Origin: Caulobacter soli | GTDB taxonomy: Bacteria > Pseudomonadota > Alphaproteobacteria > Caulobacterales > Caulobacteraceae | Reading direction: 5' to 3' | Length of the DNA: 64,000 nucleotides | Assembly: GCF_011045195.1 (NCBI RefSeq) | Contig: NZ_CP049199.1 | Span: forward strand, 3,596,001 to 3,660,000 | Shown here: piece after piece, positions 1-8,422 of the stretch | Layout of the letters: every line of letters starts with the position of its first letter | Position numbering within the stretch: position 1 is the first letter of the stretch | The notes under the pieces: model-generated | The model's input: only the letters and a program-made list of their open reading frames with translations | Database searches by the model: none | Told to the model about the DNA's origin: nothing | Position numbers and translations under genes: made by a program

Positions 1-329
1 ATCGACCGCCCCGGCATGCCGTTCACGGTAAATCACCCGGAACCTTTACCATCGCTCGCCGTTAGAAGCTCCGCGTGATGGGGCGCGCGGTCGGGGGTGT
101 CGGGTGGTTCGGGCGTATTTCGTGTGGCTTGGCTTGAGCGGAAAAAACCTTCGGTCATCTGAAGATGAACGGTTGCCCCGGCTCGCGGATATGACCGATA
201 GCCTGACGGCCCGCGCGCCAATCCGCCCCATCTCGCCCATCCCGTGCGAGCGCTGACCCCTTCAAGACCGCCTGCTTCCCGGCCGCGACCGGGCGGGCGG
301 GATCGAAAAACTCCGACTTCGAGAATCTC
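1..329. other. Leader region upstream of the first kinase
   Basis: No convincing gene is seen. The short open frames here have no recognisable domain and conflict with one another. Near the left edge GGTAAA and TTTACC form an interrupted inverted repeat separated by about 12 bases. A leftward gene could begin at the extreme edge (a minus-strand GTG/ATG near 15-30), but too little is present to call it. The promoter of the signalling unit that starts at 330 presumably lies here; no sigma-factor consensus was clear. Confidence 0.4.
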
Positions 330-3300
330 ATGTCCCTGATCGAACCTCGTCGCGCGTCCTCCTCCCGGACGAAAGTGGAGTTATGGACAACGATCGGGCT
401 GGCGCTCGTGCTCGCCTTCTTTCTGGTCAGCGGGGTCACGGCCTATCGCAACATCGAGGTGCTGCGCAGCGACAGCGAAAAGATCTGGCACACGCACGAG
501 GTGCTGATCTCGCTGGACGAGCTCCTCTCCACCACCCAGGACGCCGAGACCGGCCAGCGCGGCTACCTGCTGACCGGCAATGATCGCTACCTGGAACCCT
601 ATCAGCGCGCGGTCACAGCCGCCGCGTCGCGCGTCGAGACCGTCGCCTCGCTGACCAAGGACAACCCGGTGCAGCAGGCCAATATCGGCCCGCTCAAGCG
701 ACACCTGGACGCCAAGCTCGGCGAGTTGGCGGAAACCATCGCCTTGCGACGCGACCAGGGCGCTCAAGCCGCGCTGGCCGTCGTCGCCACCGACCGCGGC
801 AAGGTCGAGATGGACGCGATCCGCACCCAGCTCGAGGTCATGCGCCAGGAGGAAAACCGCCTGCGCGACATCCGCCTGGCCGAGATGGACGCCGCCTACA
901 AGTCAGCCCTGACCAGCGGCGTGCTGTCGGGCCTGCTCGGCGCGGCCCTGACGATCGCGGTGTTCGTCCTGATCCGTCGCAGCACCCAGGCTCGCGCTCG
1001 CGAGGAATGGCTGCAATCGGGCCAGGTCGGCCTGTCGGTCGCGATGATGGGCGACAAGTCGGTCGAGGAACTGAGCGACAGCATCCTGGCCTTCCTGGCG
1101 CAGTATCTGGGCTTCCAGGCCGGCGCGCTGTTCAAGGGTGAAAAGGGTCACTTCCACCGCGCCGCGGCCCTGGGCATTCCGGCCGACGCCGACGTGACCG
1201 TCCGCTTCGACCTCAAGGAAGGCTTGCTGGGCAAGGCCGCGGCCGACGGGCTGGCGACGATCATCCGCGACGTGCCCGACGGCTACCTGACGATCGGCTC
1301 GGGCCTGGGCCGCGACAAGCCAAGGCACCTGGTCATCGTCCCGACCCATGCCGACGATCTGGTCAACGCCGTGATCGAGCTGGGCTTCCTGCATCCCGTC
1401 GACGATCTGGTTCTCGACCTGCTGAACCAGGCCTCGGCCTCGATCGGCATCGCCCTGCGCTCGGCGCGCTATCGGTCCGAACTGCAGGACGTACTGGAGG
1501 AAACCCAGCGCCAGGCCGAAGAACTGCAGGTGCAGAGCGAAGAGCTGCGGGTCTCCAACGAGGAGTTGGAGGAGCAAGGCCGGGCGCTCAAGGAGTCGCA
1601 GACGCGGCTTGAGCAGCAGCAGGTCGAGCTGGAGCAGACCAACAGCCAGTTGGAAGAGCAGGCCCAGACCCTGGAGACCCAGCGCGACGAGCTGGAGAAA
1701 ACCGGCGCCGCCGTGGCCCTGAAGGCGCGCGAACTGGAGCAGGCCAGCCAGTACAAATCCGACTTCCTGGCCAACATGTCCCACGAGCTGCGCACGCCGC
1801 TCAATTCGCTGCTGATCCTGTCCAAGCTGCTGGGCGACAATCCGGACGGCAACCTTTCGGGCGAGCAGGTCAAGTTCGCCCAGACCATTCAGTCGTCGGG
1901 CAATGACCTGCTGACCCTGATCAACGACATCCTCGACCTGTCGAAGATCGAGGCGGGCCACATCGAGGTTCGCCCCGAGAGCGTTCCGCTGCAGCGACTG
2001 ACGGGCGACCTCCGCCAGCTGTTCCAGCCGGTGGCCGACGAACGCAACCTGGATTTCGAGATTGTCGTCGCGGAAAACTGCCCGGCTCTGGTCGAAACCG
2101 ATCGCCAGCGCCTGGAGCAGATCCTCAAGAACCTGCTGTCGAACGCCTTCAAGTTCACCGAGAGCGGCGGCGTTCGCCTGGCCGTCACGCCGGCCGCCAA
2201 CGACAGCCTGGCCTTCGCCGTCACCGACACCGGCATCGGCATCCCGCGCGAAAAGCAGGAAAGCATCTTCGAGGCCTTCCGCCAGGCCGACGGCACCATC
2301 AGCCGCAAGTACGGCGGCACAGGCCTTGGCCTGTCGATCTCGCGCGAGCTGTCGCGTCTGCTGGGCGGGGCGATCACGCTGCGGAGCCAGGCCGGCGAAG
2401 GCAGCACCTTCACCGTCACCGTGCCGCGCACCTACGACCCGGCGCGCGTGGGCCCTCGCGAACAATCGTCTCCCATCGACGCTGCGCCCTCCCCGACGCC
2501 GGCACGCGCGAAGCGGTCAAAGCCCGCGCCCACCCTGGTCGAGGACGATCGCGACAAGCTGACCGGCGGCCGCCGTGTGCTGCTGGTCATCGAGGACGAC
2601 GACAAGTTCGCCAGCATCGTGCGTGACCTCTCCCACGAGCTGGGCTTCGAATGCCTGGTGGCCGGCACCGCCGAGGACGCCCTCAAGCTGGCCCGGAAGT
2701 TCAAGCCCAGCGCCGTGGTGCTGGACGTGGGCCTGCCGGATGAATCGGGCCTGATGGTCCTGGACCGCCTCAAGCGCGACGACACCACCCGGCACATCCC
2801 GATCCACGTCATCTCGGCCGCCGACCACAGCCAGACCGCCCTGTCGCTGGGCGCGATCGGCTACATGATCAAGCCGGTCAAGCGCGACGACCTGGCCGAG
2901 GTGCTCAAGACGCTGCAGTCGAAACTGACCAGCACGGTGCGGCGGGTCCTGATCGTGGAGGACGACGAGGTCCAGCGCGACGCCGTCGGCAAGCTGCTGT
3001 CCTCGGGCGACGTCGAGACGGTCGGCGTCGGCACGGCGGCCGAATGTCTGGAGCAGCTCAAGCAGCAGACCTTCGACTGCATGGTCCTGGACCTGTCGCT
3101 GCCGGACGCCTCGGGCTTCTCCCTGCTGGAGACGCTCAGCCAGGACGGTGATCACGCCTTCCCGCCGGTCATCGTCTACACCGGCCACGACCTGTCGGCG
3201 GACGACGAGCAGCGGCTGCGCCGCTATTCCAGCTCGATCATCATCAAGGGCGCCAAGTCTCCCGAGCGCCTGCTGGACGAGGTCTCGCTGTTCCTGCACC

Positions 3301-3758
3301 AGGTGGTGTCGGAACTACCGCCCGAGCAGCAGAAGATGATCCAGAAGGCGCGCAATCGCGACGCCGTCCTGGAGGGCCGGCGCGTGCTGATCGTCGAAGA
3401 CGACATCCGCAACGTCTATTCCCTGACCAACGTGCTGGAGCCGCGCGGCGCCGTCATCGAGATCGCCCGCAACGGCCGCGAAGCGATCGAGGCCCTGGCC
3501 CGCTCGGCCGAGGATCCGTCGCGCGCCGTCGACCTGGTGTTGATGGACGTGATGATGCCGGTCATGGACGGCCTGGCGGCGACGCGCGAGATCCGCGACG
3601 ATCCCAAGTGGTCCAAGCTGCCGATCCTGATGCTGACGGCCAAGGCCATGCCCGACGACCAGGAGCGCTGTCTCGCCGCCGGCGCCAGCGACTACATGGC
3701 CAAACCCATCGACGTGGACAAGCTGCTCTCGCTCGTCCGGGTCTGGATGCCCAGGTAG
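330..3758 (+). CDS. Hybrid histidine kinase, CHASE3-GAF-HisKA-HATPase with three receivers
   Basis: Membrane sensor kinase of 1142 residues. An N-terminal membrane segment (about 20-40) and a second one (about 200-222) bracket a CHASE3-type extracytoplasmic helical domain containing the typical QRGYLLTG motif. A GAF-like domain follows (about 235-380), then a long Glu/Gln-rich coiled coil (about 385-470). The HisKA H-box MSHELRTPLNS places the phosphorylated histidine near residue 485, and the N and G boxes of the ATPase follow. Three receiver domains close the protein, with acceptor aspartates near 799, 921 and 1073; only the first and third have a standard KP-type end. The gene is followed after 9 bases by cheR, then cheB and a receiver-kinase, so it probably shares their transcript. 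The ligand cannot be read from sequence. Confidence 0.93.
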   Translation: MSLIEPRRASSSRTKVELWTTIGLALVLAFFLVSGVTAYRNIEVLRSDSEKIWHTHEVLISLDELLSTTQDAETGQRGYLLTGNDRYLEPYQRAVTAAASRVETVASLTKDNPVQQANIGPLKRHLDAKLGELAETIALRRDQGAQAALAVVATDRGKVEMDAIRTQLEVMRQEENRLRDIRLAEMDAAYKSALTSGVLSGLLGAALTIAVFVLIRRSTQARAREEWLQSGQVGLSVAMMGDKSVEELSDSILAFLAQYLGFQAGALFKGEKGHFHRAAALGIPADADVTVRFDLKEGLLGKAAADGLATIIRDVPDGYLTIGSGLGRDKPRHLVIVPTHADDLVNAVIELGFLHPVDDLVLDLLNQASASIGIALRSARYRSELQDVLEETQRQAEELQVQSEELRVSNEELEEQGRALKESQTRLEQQQVELEQTNSQLEEQAQTLETQRDELEKTGAAVALKARELEQASQYKSDFLANMSHELRTPLNSLLILSKLLGDNPDGNLSGEQVKFAQTIQSSGNDLLTLINDILDLSKIEAGHIEVRPESVPLQRLTGDLRQLFQPVADERNLDFEIVVAENCPALVETDRQRLEQILKNLLSNAFKFTESGGVRLAVTPAANDSLAFAVTDTGIGIPREKQESIFEAFRQADGTISRKYGGTGLGLSISRELSRLLGGAITLRSQAGEGSTFTVTVPRTYDPARVGPREQSSPIDAAPSPTPARAKRSKPAPTLVEDDRDKLTGGRRVLLVIEDDDKFASIVRDLSHELGFECLVAGTAEDALKLARKFKPSAVVLDVGLPDESGLMVLDRLKRDDTTRHIPIHVISAADHSQTALSLGAIGYMIKPVKRDDLAEVLKTLQSKLTSTVRRVLIVEDDEVQRDAVGKLLSSGDVETVGVGTAAECLEQLKQQTFDCMVLDLSLPDASGFSLLETLSQDGDHAFPPVIVYTGHDLSADDEQRLRRYSSSIIIKGAKSPERLLDEVSLFLHQVVSELPPEQQKMIQKARNRDAVLEGRRVLIVEDDIRNVYSLTNVLEPRGAVIEIARNGREAIEALARSAEDPSRAVDLVLMDVMMPVMDGLAATREIRDDPKWSKLPILMLTAKAMPDDQERCLAAGASDYMAKPIDVDKLLSLVRVWMPR

Positions 3759-3767
3759 GCATGATCC

Positions 3768-4592
3768 GTGTCCGAGAAGATTGAAGACCTCGAGATCCAG
3801 CTCCTTCTGGAGGCGCTCTTCCAGCGCTACCACTATGACTTCCGCCACTATGCGCGGGCGTCGATCAAACGACGCCTGATCCAGGCGCGCGACCAGCTGG
3901 GCTTCGCCAGCATCTCGGCGTTGCAGGATCGCGTCCTGCACGACCCGGCCATGCTGCCGCGCCTGCTCGACTATCTGACCGTGCAGGTCAGCGAGATGTT
4001 CCGCGACCCGACCTACTTCCGGGCGCTGCGGGAAAAGGTGCTGCCGCACCTGCGGACCTATCCGTCCCTGAAGGTGTGGATCGCCGGCAGCAGCGCCGGC
4101 GAGGAGCTCTACTCGCTGGCCATCCTGTTTCGCGAGGAAGGCCTCTACGATCGGACGCTGTTCTATGCGACCGACATCAATCCCGAGGCCCTGAGGGCCG
4201 CCGAGGCCGGCGCCTATCCGATCGACCGGATCCGGAAGTTCACCGAGAACCACCAGAAGTCCGGTGGCCGCTCGTCGCTGTCGGACTACTACACGGCCGC
4301 CTACGGCCGGGCGGTGTTCGACAAGACCTTGCGCGACCGCGTGGTGTTCTCGGACCACAGCCTGGTGACCGACGCCGTCTTCGCCGAGATGCACCTGATC
4401 TCGTGCCGCAACGTGATGATCTATTTCGATCGGGCGCTGCAGGACCGGGCCATCGGCCTGTTCCGCGACTCCCTGGCCCGCAAGGGGTTCCTGGGCCTGG
4501 GCTCGAAGGAGAGCCTGCGCTTCTCGGCCCACGCCACGGGCTTCTCCGACTTCGTGCCGGAAGAGAAGATCTATCAAAGGCGCGAGCTGTGA
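3768..4592 (+). CDS. cheR: CheR-type protein-glutamate methyltransferase
   Basis: Uses S-adenosylmethionine to methylate glutamates on chemoreceptor-like proteins. The 274-residue product has the CheR N-terminal helical domain (residues 8-65) and the SAM-binding domain with WIAGSSAGEELYSLAI, then the family sequence LISCRNVMIYFD. It begins at GTG nine bases after the hybrid kinase stop; no ATG lies nearby in this frame. It overlaps cheB by four bases (GTGA). It has no VWRPW-type tethering partner next door, and the neighbours are kinases rather than MCPs, so its substrate may be a kinase-linked or non-standard receptor. That last point is inference. Confidence 0.92.
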   Translation: MSEKIEDLEIQLLLEALFQRYHYDFRHYARASIKRRLIQARDQLGFASISALQDRVLHDPAMLPRLLDYLTVQVSEMFRDPTYFRALREKVLPHLRTYPSLKVWIAGSSAGEELYSLAILFREEGLYDRTLFYATDINPEALRAAEAGAYPIDRIRKFTENHQKSGGRSSLSDYYTAAYGRAVFDKTLRDRVVFSDHSLVTDAVFAEMHLISCRNVMIYFDRALQDRAIGLFRDSLARKGFLGLGSKESLRFSAHATGFSDFVPEEKIYQRREL

Positions 4593-5164
4593 GCCGGCGC
4601 CCCATCAAGGCGGTGGCGATCGGCGCCTCGGCCGGCGCGGTCCAGGCGCTGCAGGCCATCCTGCCGCGCCTGCCCGTCGGCTATCCCCTCCCCGTGGTGG
4701 TGGTCGTGCACGTGCCCTCGGACCGTTCCAACGTCCTGCTGCCGCTGTTCCAGGCCAAGTGCCGGATCACGGTCAAGGAGGCCGAGGACAAGGAGCCCGT
4801 GGTCGGCGGCGTGATCTATTTCGCGCCCTCGGACTATCACGTGCTCATCGAGGCGGACGGCGCCTTCGCCCTGTCGTCCGACGAGGCGGTGAACTATTCC
4901 CGCCCCTCCATCGACGTCCTGTTCGAGAGCGCCGCCGACGCCTATGGCCCAGGCCTGGTCGGCGTCATCCTGACCGGCGCCAACCACGACGGCGCGGCCG
5001 GTCTCAAGGCGATCGTCGACGCCGGTGGCATGGCGATCGTCGAGAACCCCGTCGGGGCCTATGCGTCGGCCATGCCCGAAGCGGCGATCGAGGCCAGTTC
5101 GGCCGCCACCATCATGAACCTGGATGCGATCGCATCATACTTGTCGAGTTTGGGGACCGCATGA
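4589..5164 (+). CDS. cheB: CheB-type methylesterase, catalytic domain only
   Basis: A 191-residue protein matching only the CheB methylesterase domain. The catalytic serine lies in GASAG, the histidine in VVHVPSDRS and the aspartate in LTGANHDGA. The receiver domain and linker found in ordinary CheB (about 350 residues) are absent, so activity cannot be controlled by phosphorylation in cis. The GTG start overlaps the cheR stop (GTGA) and its own stop overlaps the next start (ATGA), which implies coupled translation. The open frame extends further upstream, but that part lies inside cheR and has no domain. The neighbouring receiver-kinase could supply regulation in trans (inference). Confidence 0.9.
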   Translation: MSRRPIKAVAIGASAGAVQALQAILPRLPVGYPLPVVVVVHVPSDRSNVLLPLFQAKCRITVKEAEDKEPVVGGVIYFAPSDYHVLIEADGAFALSSDEAVNYSRPSIDVLFESAADAYGPGLVGVILTGANHDGAAGLKAIVDAGGMAIVENPVGAYASAMPEAAIEASSAATIMNLDAIASYLSSLGTA

Positions 5165-6321
5165 TGATCGCGGAAAAGCCGATCAACTTCCTCCTCGTCG
5201 ATGACCTCGAAGAGAACCTGCTGGCGCTCGAGGCGCTGCTGCAGCGGGAGGGTCTGACCTGTCTGAAGGCGCGGTCCGGCGAGGAAGCGCTCGAGCTGCT
5301 GCTGATGCACGACGTCGCGCTGGCGCTGCTCGACGTCCAGATGCCCGGCATGAACGGCTTCGAACTGGCCGAGTTCATGCGCGGCAACGTCCGCACCAGC
5401 CGCGTGCCGATCATCTTCGTGACCGCCGGCGCCTCCAGCAACCAGCGCCGCTTCCGAGGCTACGAGGCCGGCGCGGTCGACTTCATCCAGAAGCCGATCG
5501 AAGCCCACGTGCTGCGCAGCAAGGCCAACGTGTTCTTCGACCTGTACAAGCAGCGCCAGCAGCTCGAACTTCAGCGCGACGAGCTGGAAGCCGCGGCCCA
5601 GGCCCTGCGGCGGGCCGATCGCCACAAGGACAGCTTCCTGGCGGTGCTGGCCCACGAACTGCGCAACCCCGTCGCGGCGCTGAGCGGCGGCCTGCACCTG
5701 CTGGGCAAGGACATCCCGCCGGAACGCGCCAGCGACATCCGCACGCGCATGGACCGGATGCTGACCCACCTCTCGCACCTGGTCGACGACCTGCTCGACG
5801 TTTCGCGGGTCAACCAGGGCAAGATCTCGCTGAAGAAGGAGCGGCTCGACCTGGGCGAAATCCTTCGCTCGGCGATCGAGGCCAGCCAGCACAATATCGA
5901 CGCCGGCGGCCACCAGTTCACGATCCAGATTCCCGACGAGGCGATCTGGCTGGACGCCGATCACACCCGCCTGGCCCAGGTCGTGTCCAACCTGCTCAAC
6001 AACGCGGCCAAGTACACGCCGTCGGGCGGCCAGGTCTCGCTGTCGGTGACGACCCACGGCGACGCGGCGGTGATCACGGTCTCGGACACCGGCGTCGGCA
6101 TCCCGCCGGAGATGCAGTCGGGCATCTTCGAGATCTTCGCCCAGGTCGAGGACCACCTGACCAAGGCCCAGGGCGGCCTTGGCATCGGACTGGCCCTGGT
6201 CAAGCAACTGGTCGCGCTGCACGGCGGTTCGATCGAGGTGGAAAGCGCGGGCCAGGACATGGGCAGCACCTTCAGCGTCAGGATCCCCATCGCCGACCAG
6301 CCTGGCCAGGACGCCGCTTAA
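5161..6321 (+). CDS. Receiver-histidine kinase (REC-HisKA-HATPase)
   Basis: Cytoplasmic 386-residue protein with a receiver at the N terminus (phospho-acceptor D58, closing IQKP near 109-112), a short coiled coil (125-155), the H-box LAHELRNPVAAL (H165), and an ATPase domain with N box NLLNNAAKYTP and G box GGLGIGLAL. No membrane segment is present. The order receiver first, kinase second differs from the usual hybrid kinase and suggests that the kinase is gated by phosphorylation of its own receiver, for example by phosphate from the large hybrid kinase at 330. The ATG overlaps the cheB stop. The upstream extension of the frame lies inside cheB and is rejected. Confidence 0.92.
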   Translation: MMIAEKPINFLLVDDLEENLLALEALLQREGLTCLKARSGEEALELLLMHDVALALLDVQMPGMNGFELAEFMRGNVRTSRVPIIFVTAGASSNQRRFRGYEAGAVDFIQKPIEAHVLRSKANVFFDLYKQRQQLELQRDELEAAAQALRRADRHKDSFLAVLAHELRNPVAALSGGLHLLGKDIPPERASDIRTRMDRMLTHLSHLVDDLLDVSRVNQGKISLKKERLDLGEILRSAIEASQHNIDAGGHQFTIQIPDEAIWLDADHTRLAQVVSNLLNNAAKYTPSGGQVSLSVTTHGDAAVITVSDTGVGIPPEMQSGIFEIFAQVEDHLTKAQGGLGIGLALVKQLVALHGGSIEVESAGQDMGSTFSVRIPIADQPGQDAA

Positions 6322-6370
6322 GAGTCTTTTCAACCAAGCATGACCTTATGGCGCTCCGGGTCGCCTGTCA

Positions 6371-8407
6371 GTGGACAGCGCGACCCGACAGTCAGCCAGA
6401 AAGGCCCCGCGAGCCGTGCACGGCCAGTCCTCCAGCGATCAGAGCGTCGGCTACGGCGCCCTCGACATCCTGGACGCCAGCCAGGACTGCGCCTGGATCC
6501 TGCGGCTGGACGGCTCCATCGAGCACGCCAATCGCCGCGCCCGGGCGATGTTCCCCGCCGGTCCCGCCGACCTCGCCAACTGGCGCGAGATCTGGCCCGA
6601 GGAAAGCCGCTTCTCGCTCGACCGCTCGTTCAATATCGCCGTGACCGGACAGGTCGCCCGCTTCCGCGCCTTCCTCGGCGCGGCGCAGCACACCCGCGCC
6701 TATTGCGACACGACCATCTCGCCCATCGTGGATCGGGCGGGCCAGGCGATCCGCCTGCTGGCGACCGCCCGCGACGTGACCCAGACCGTCGAGACCCAGG
6801 GCTTCCTGCGGACGGTCATCCAGCTCCTGCCCTCGCCCCTGACGGTGAAGAACGTCGAGGACGGCCGCTACGTGCTGATCAACCGCGCGGCCGAGGACGC
6901 GCTGGGCGTGGTCGCCGACGAAGCCATGGGCCGGACAGCCGCCGAGGTCCTGTCGCCCGAGATCGCCGCCCAGTCGGCGCAGATCGAGGCCAAGGTCCTG
7001 CGGTCCGGCGAGATGCAGCTGTCGGAAGACGCGCTGGGCGTCGGCGCCGACGGCCTGCCGCGCTATTTCACGACCAAGACCCTGGCCACCTATGACGACG
7101 TCGGCGCGCGCCACCTGATCACCCTGGGCGAGGACGTCACGGCCCGCCGGTCGGCCGCCGCCTCGCTGCGCGCCGCCCTGGAACAGGCCGAACACGCCAG
7201 CCAGGCCAAGACCGCCTTCCTGGCCAATATGAGCCACGAGATCCGCACGCCGCTGAACGGCATCGTCGCCGGCGCGGACCTGCTGGCCAAGAGCGCGCTC
7301 GATCCGCGCGCGCGGGAGCTGGTCGAGATCATCCTCAATTCCGGTCGCGGTCTGGAGCGGCTGCTGTCCGACATTCTCGACCTGGTGCGCGTCGAGGCCG
7401 GCCAGGTGGCCGTCGAAAACGGCGCGTTCCACCTGGGCGACATGGCCCGCTCGGTCGCTGCCCTGTGCGCCCTGCGCGCCGAGGAAAAGGGAGTCGCCCT
7501 GGAGGCCCATGTTTCGGCGGGCGCCGACGTCATGGTGACCGGCGACGGCGCCCGGCTGCGCCAGGTGCTGACCAACCTGCTCAGCAACGCCGTGAAGTTC
7601 ACCGACCGCGGCCAGGTCACGCTGGACGCGATCCTCGACGCCGACGGCCGGGCGCGGTTCTCGGTGTCCGACACCGGGATCGGCTTCGACGCGGCCGAGA
7701 AGGCGCGGATCTTCGACCGCTTCCAGCAGGCCGACGCCTCGTTCACGCGCCGGTTCGGCGGCGCGGGCCTGGGCCTGGCGATCTCGCGCGAGCTGGTCGA
7801 ACTGATGGGCGGCGCCCTGGAGTGCGACAGCGCGCCGGGCCAGGGGTCGACCTTCTGGTTCACCCTGCCCCTCCCCGTCCATCACGCGGCGCCGGCCGAG
7901 ACCGCCGCCGACTGCGCGGCCGAGGGGCCCGACACGCCCCGCGTGCTGGTCGCCGACGACCATCCGACCAACCGCAAGATCGTCGAGCTGATGCTGGCCG
8001 AGGTGGCCGAGATCTTCACCGCCGAGAACGGCCGCGAGGCCGTCGACGTCTACAGGGTCGCCGCGCCCGACCTGATCCTGATGGACATGCAGATGCCGGT
8101 CATGGACGGGCTGGACGCGGTTCGCGAGATCCGGGCGCGCGAGGCGGCGTCGGGCGCGGGCCGCACGCCGATCATCATGCTGACCCAATGCGCGCCCCGA
8201 GCACGTCCGCGCCAGCCGCGAGGCCGGCGCCGACCTGCACCTGGAAAAGCCGATCACCAGCGCCATGCTGTTCGCCGCCATCGGCCAGGCGTTCGAGGCG
8301 GCCCAGTGCCTGCCCGAAGCCGCCGTCGCCGAAGCCTGAATCGGAAAAACACGCCCCGATCTTTACCCCGCCTTCGCACATCCTCCGGCATAGTGCGGCC
8401 AGCGTAA
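6371..8407 (+). CDS. PAS hybrid histidine kinase with frameshifted receiver
   Basis: The product as read has 678 residues: a PAS-like region (35-140), a second PAS (about 145-250), HisKA with MSHEIRTPLNG (H289), an ATPase domain and a receiver (acceptor D572). After PIIMLT the frame derails near 8183-8197 into an Arg/Pro-rich tail. In the +1 frame the expected receiver end appears, including LHLEKPITSAMLF, and stops at 8337-8339. Two bases appear to be missing relative to the usual LTAN motif. In this sequence the receiver therefore lacks its conserved lysine. Either the gene is a recent pseudogene or the base calls are wrong. The start is GTG at 6371; a GTG at 6416 is possible. It precedes the MCP-like gene by 15 bases. 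Confidence 0.85.
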   Translation: MDSATRQSARKAPRAVHGQSSSDQSVGYGALDILDASQDCAWILRLDGSIEHANRRARAMFPAGPADLANWREIWPEESRFSLDRSFNIAVTGQVARFRAFLGAAQHTRAYCDTTISPIVDRAGQAIRLLATARDVTQTVETQGFLRTVIQLLPSPLTVKNVEDGRYVLINRAAEDALGVVADEAMGRTAAEVLSPEIAAQSAQIEAKVLRSGEMQLSEDALGVGADGLPRYFTTKTLATYDDVGARHLITLGEDVTARRSAAASLRAALEQAEHASQAKTAFLANMSHEIRTPLNGIVAGADLLAKSALDPRARELVEIILNSGRGLERLLSDILDLVRVEAGQVAVENGAFHLGDMARSVAALCALRAEEKGVALEAHVSAGADVMVTGDGARLRQVLTNLLSNAVKFTDRGQVTLDAILDADGRARFSVSDTGIGFDAAEKARIFDRFQQADASFTRRFGGAGLGLAISRELVELMGGALECDSAPGQGSTFWFTLPLPVHHAAPAETAADCAAEGPDTPRVLVADDHPTNRKIVELMLAEVAEIFTAENGREAVDVYRVAAPDLILMDMQMPVMDGLDAVREIRAREAASGAGRTPIIMLTQCAPRARPRQPRGRRRPAPGKADHQRHAVRRHRPGVRGGPVPARSRRRRSLNRKNTPRSLPRLRTSSGIVRPA

Positions 8408-8422
8408 ACATCCGGCGATTTC

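Noticed and set aside
1..60. GGTAAA-N12-TTTACC inverted repeat as an operator
   Set aside because: Short arms, no regulator nearby and the left edge of the window cuts the context.
903..2465. 520-codon minus-strand frame inside the first kinase
   Set aside because: Antisense shadow of the kinase; composition rich in Gln, Leu and Gly with no recognisable family.
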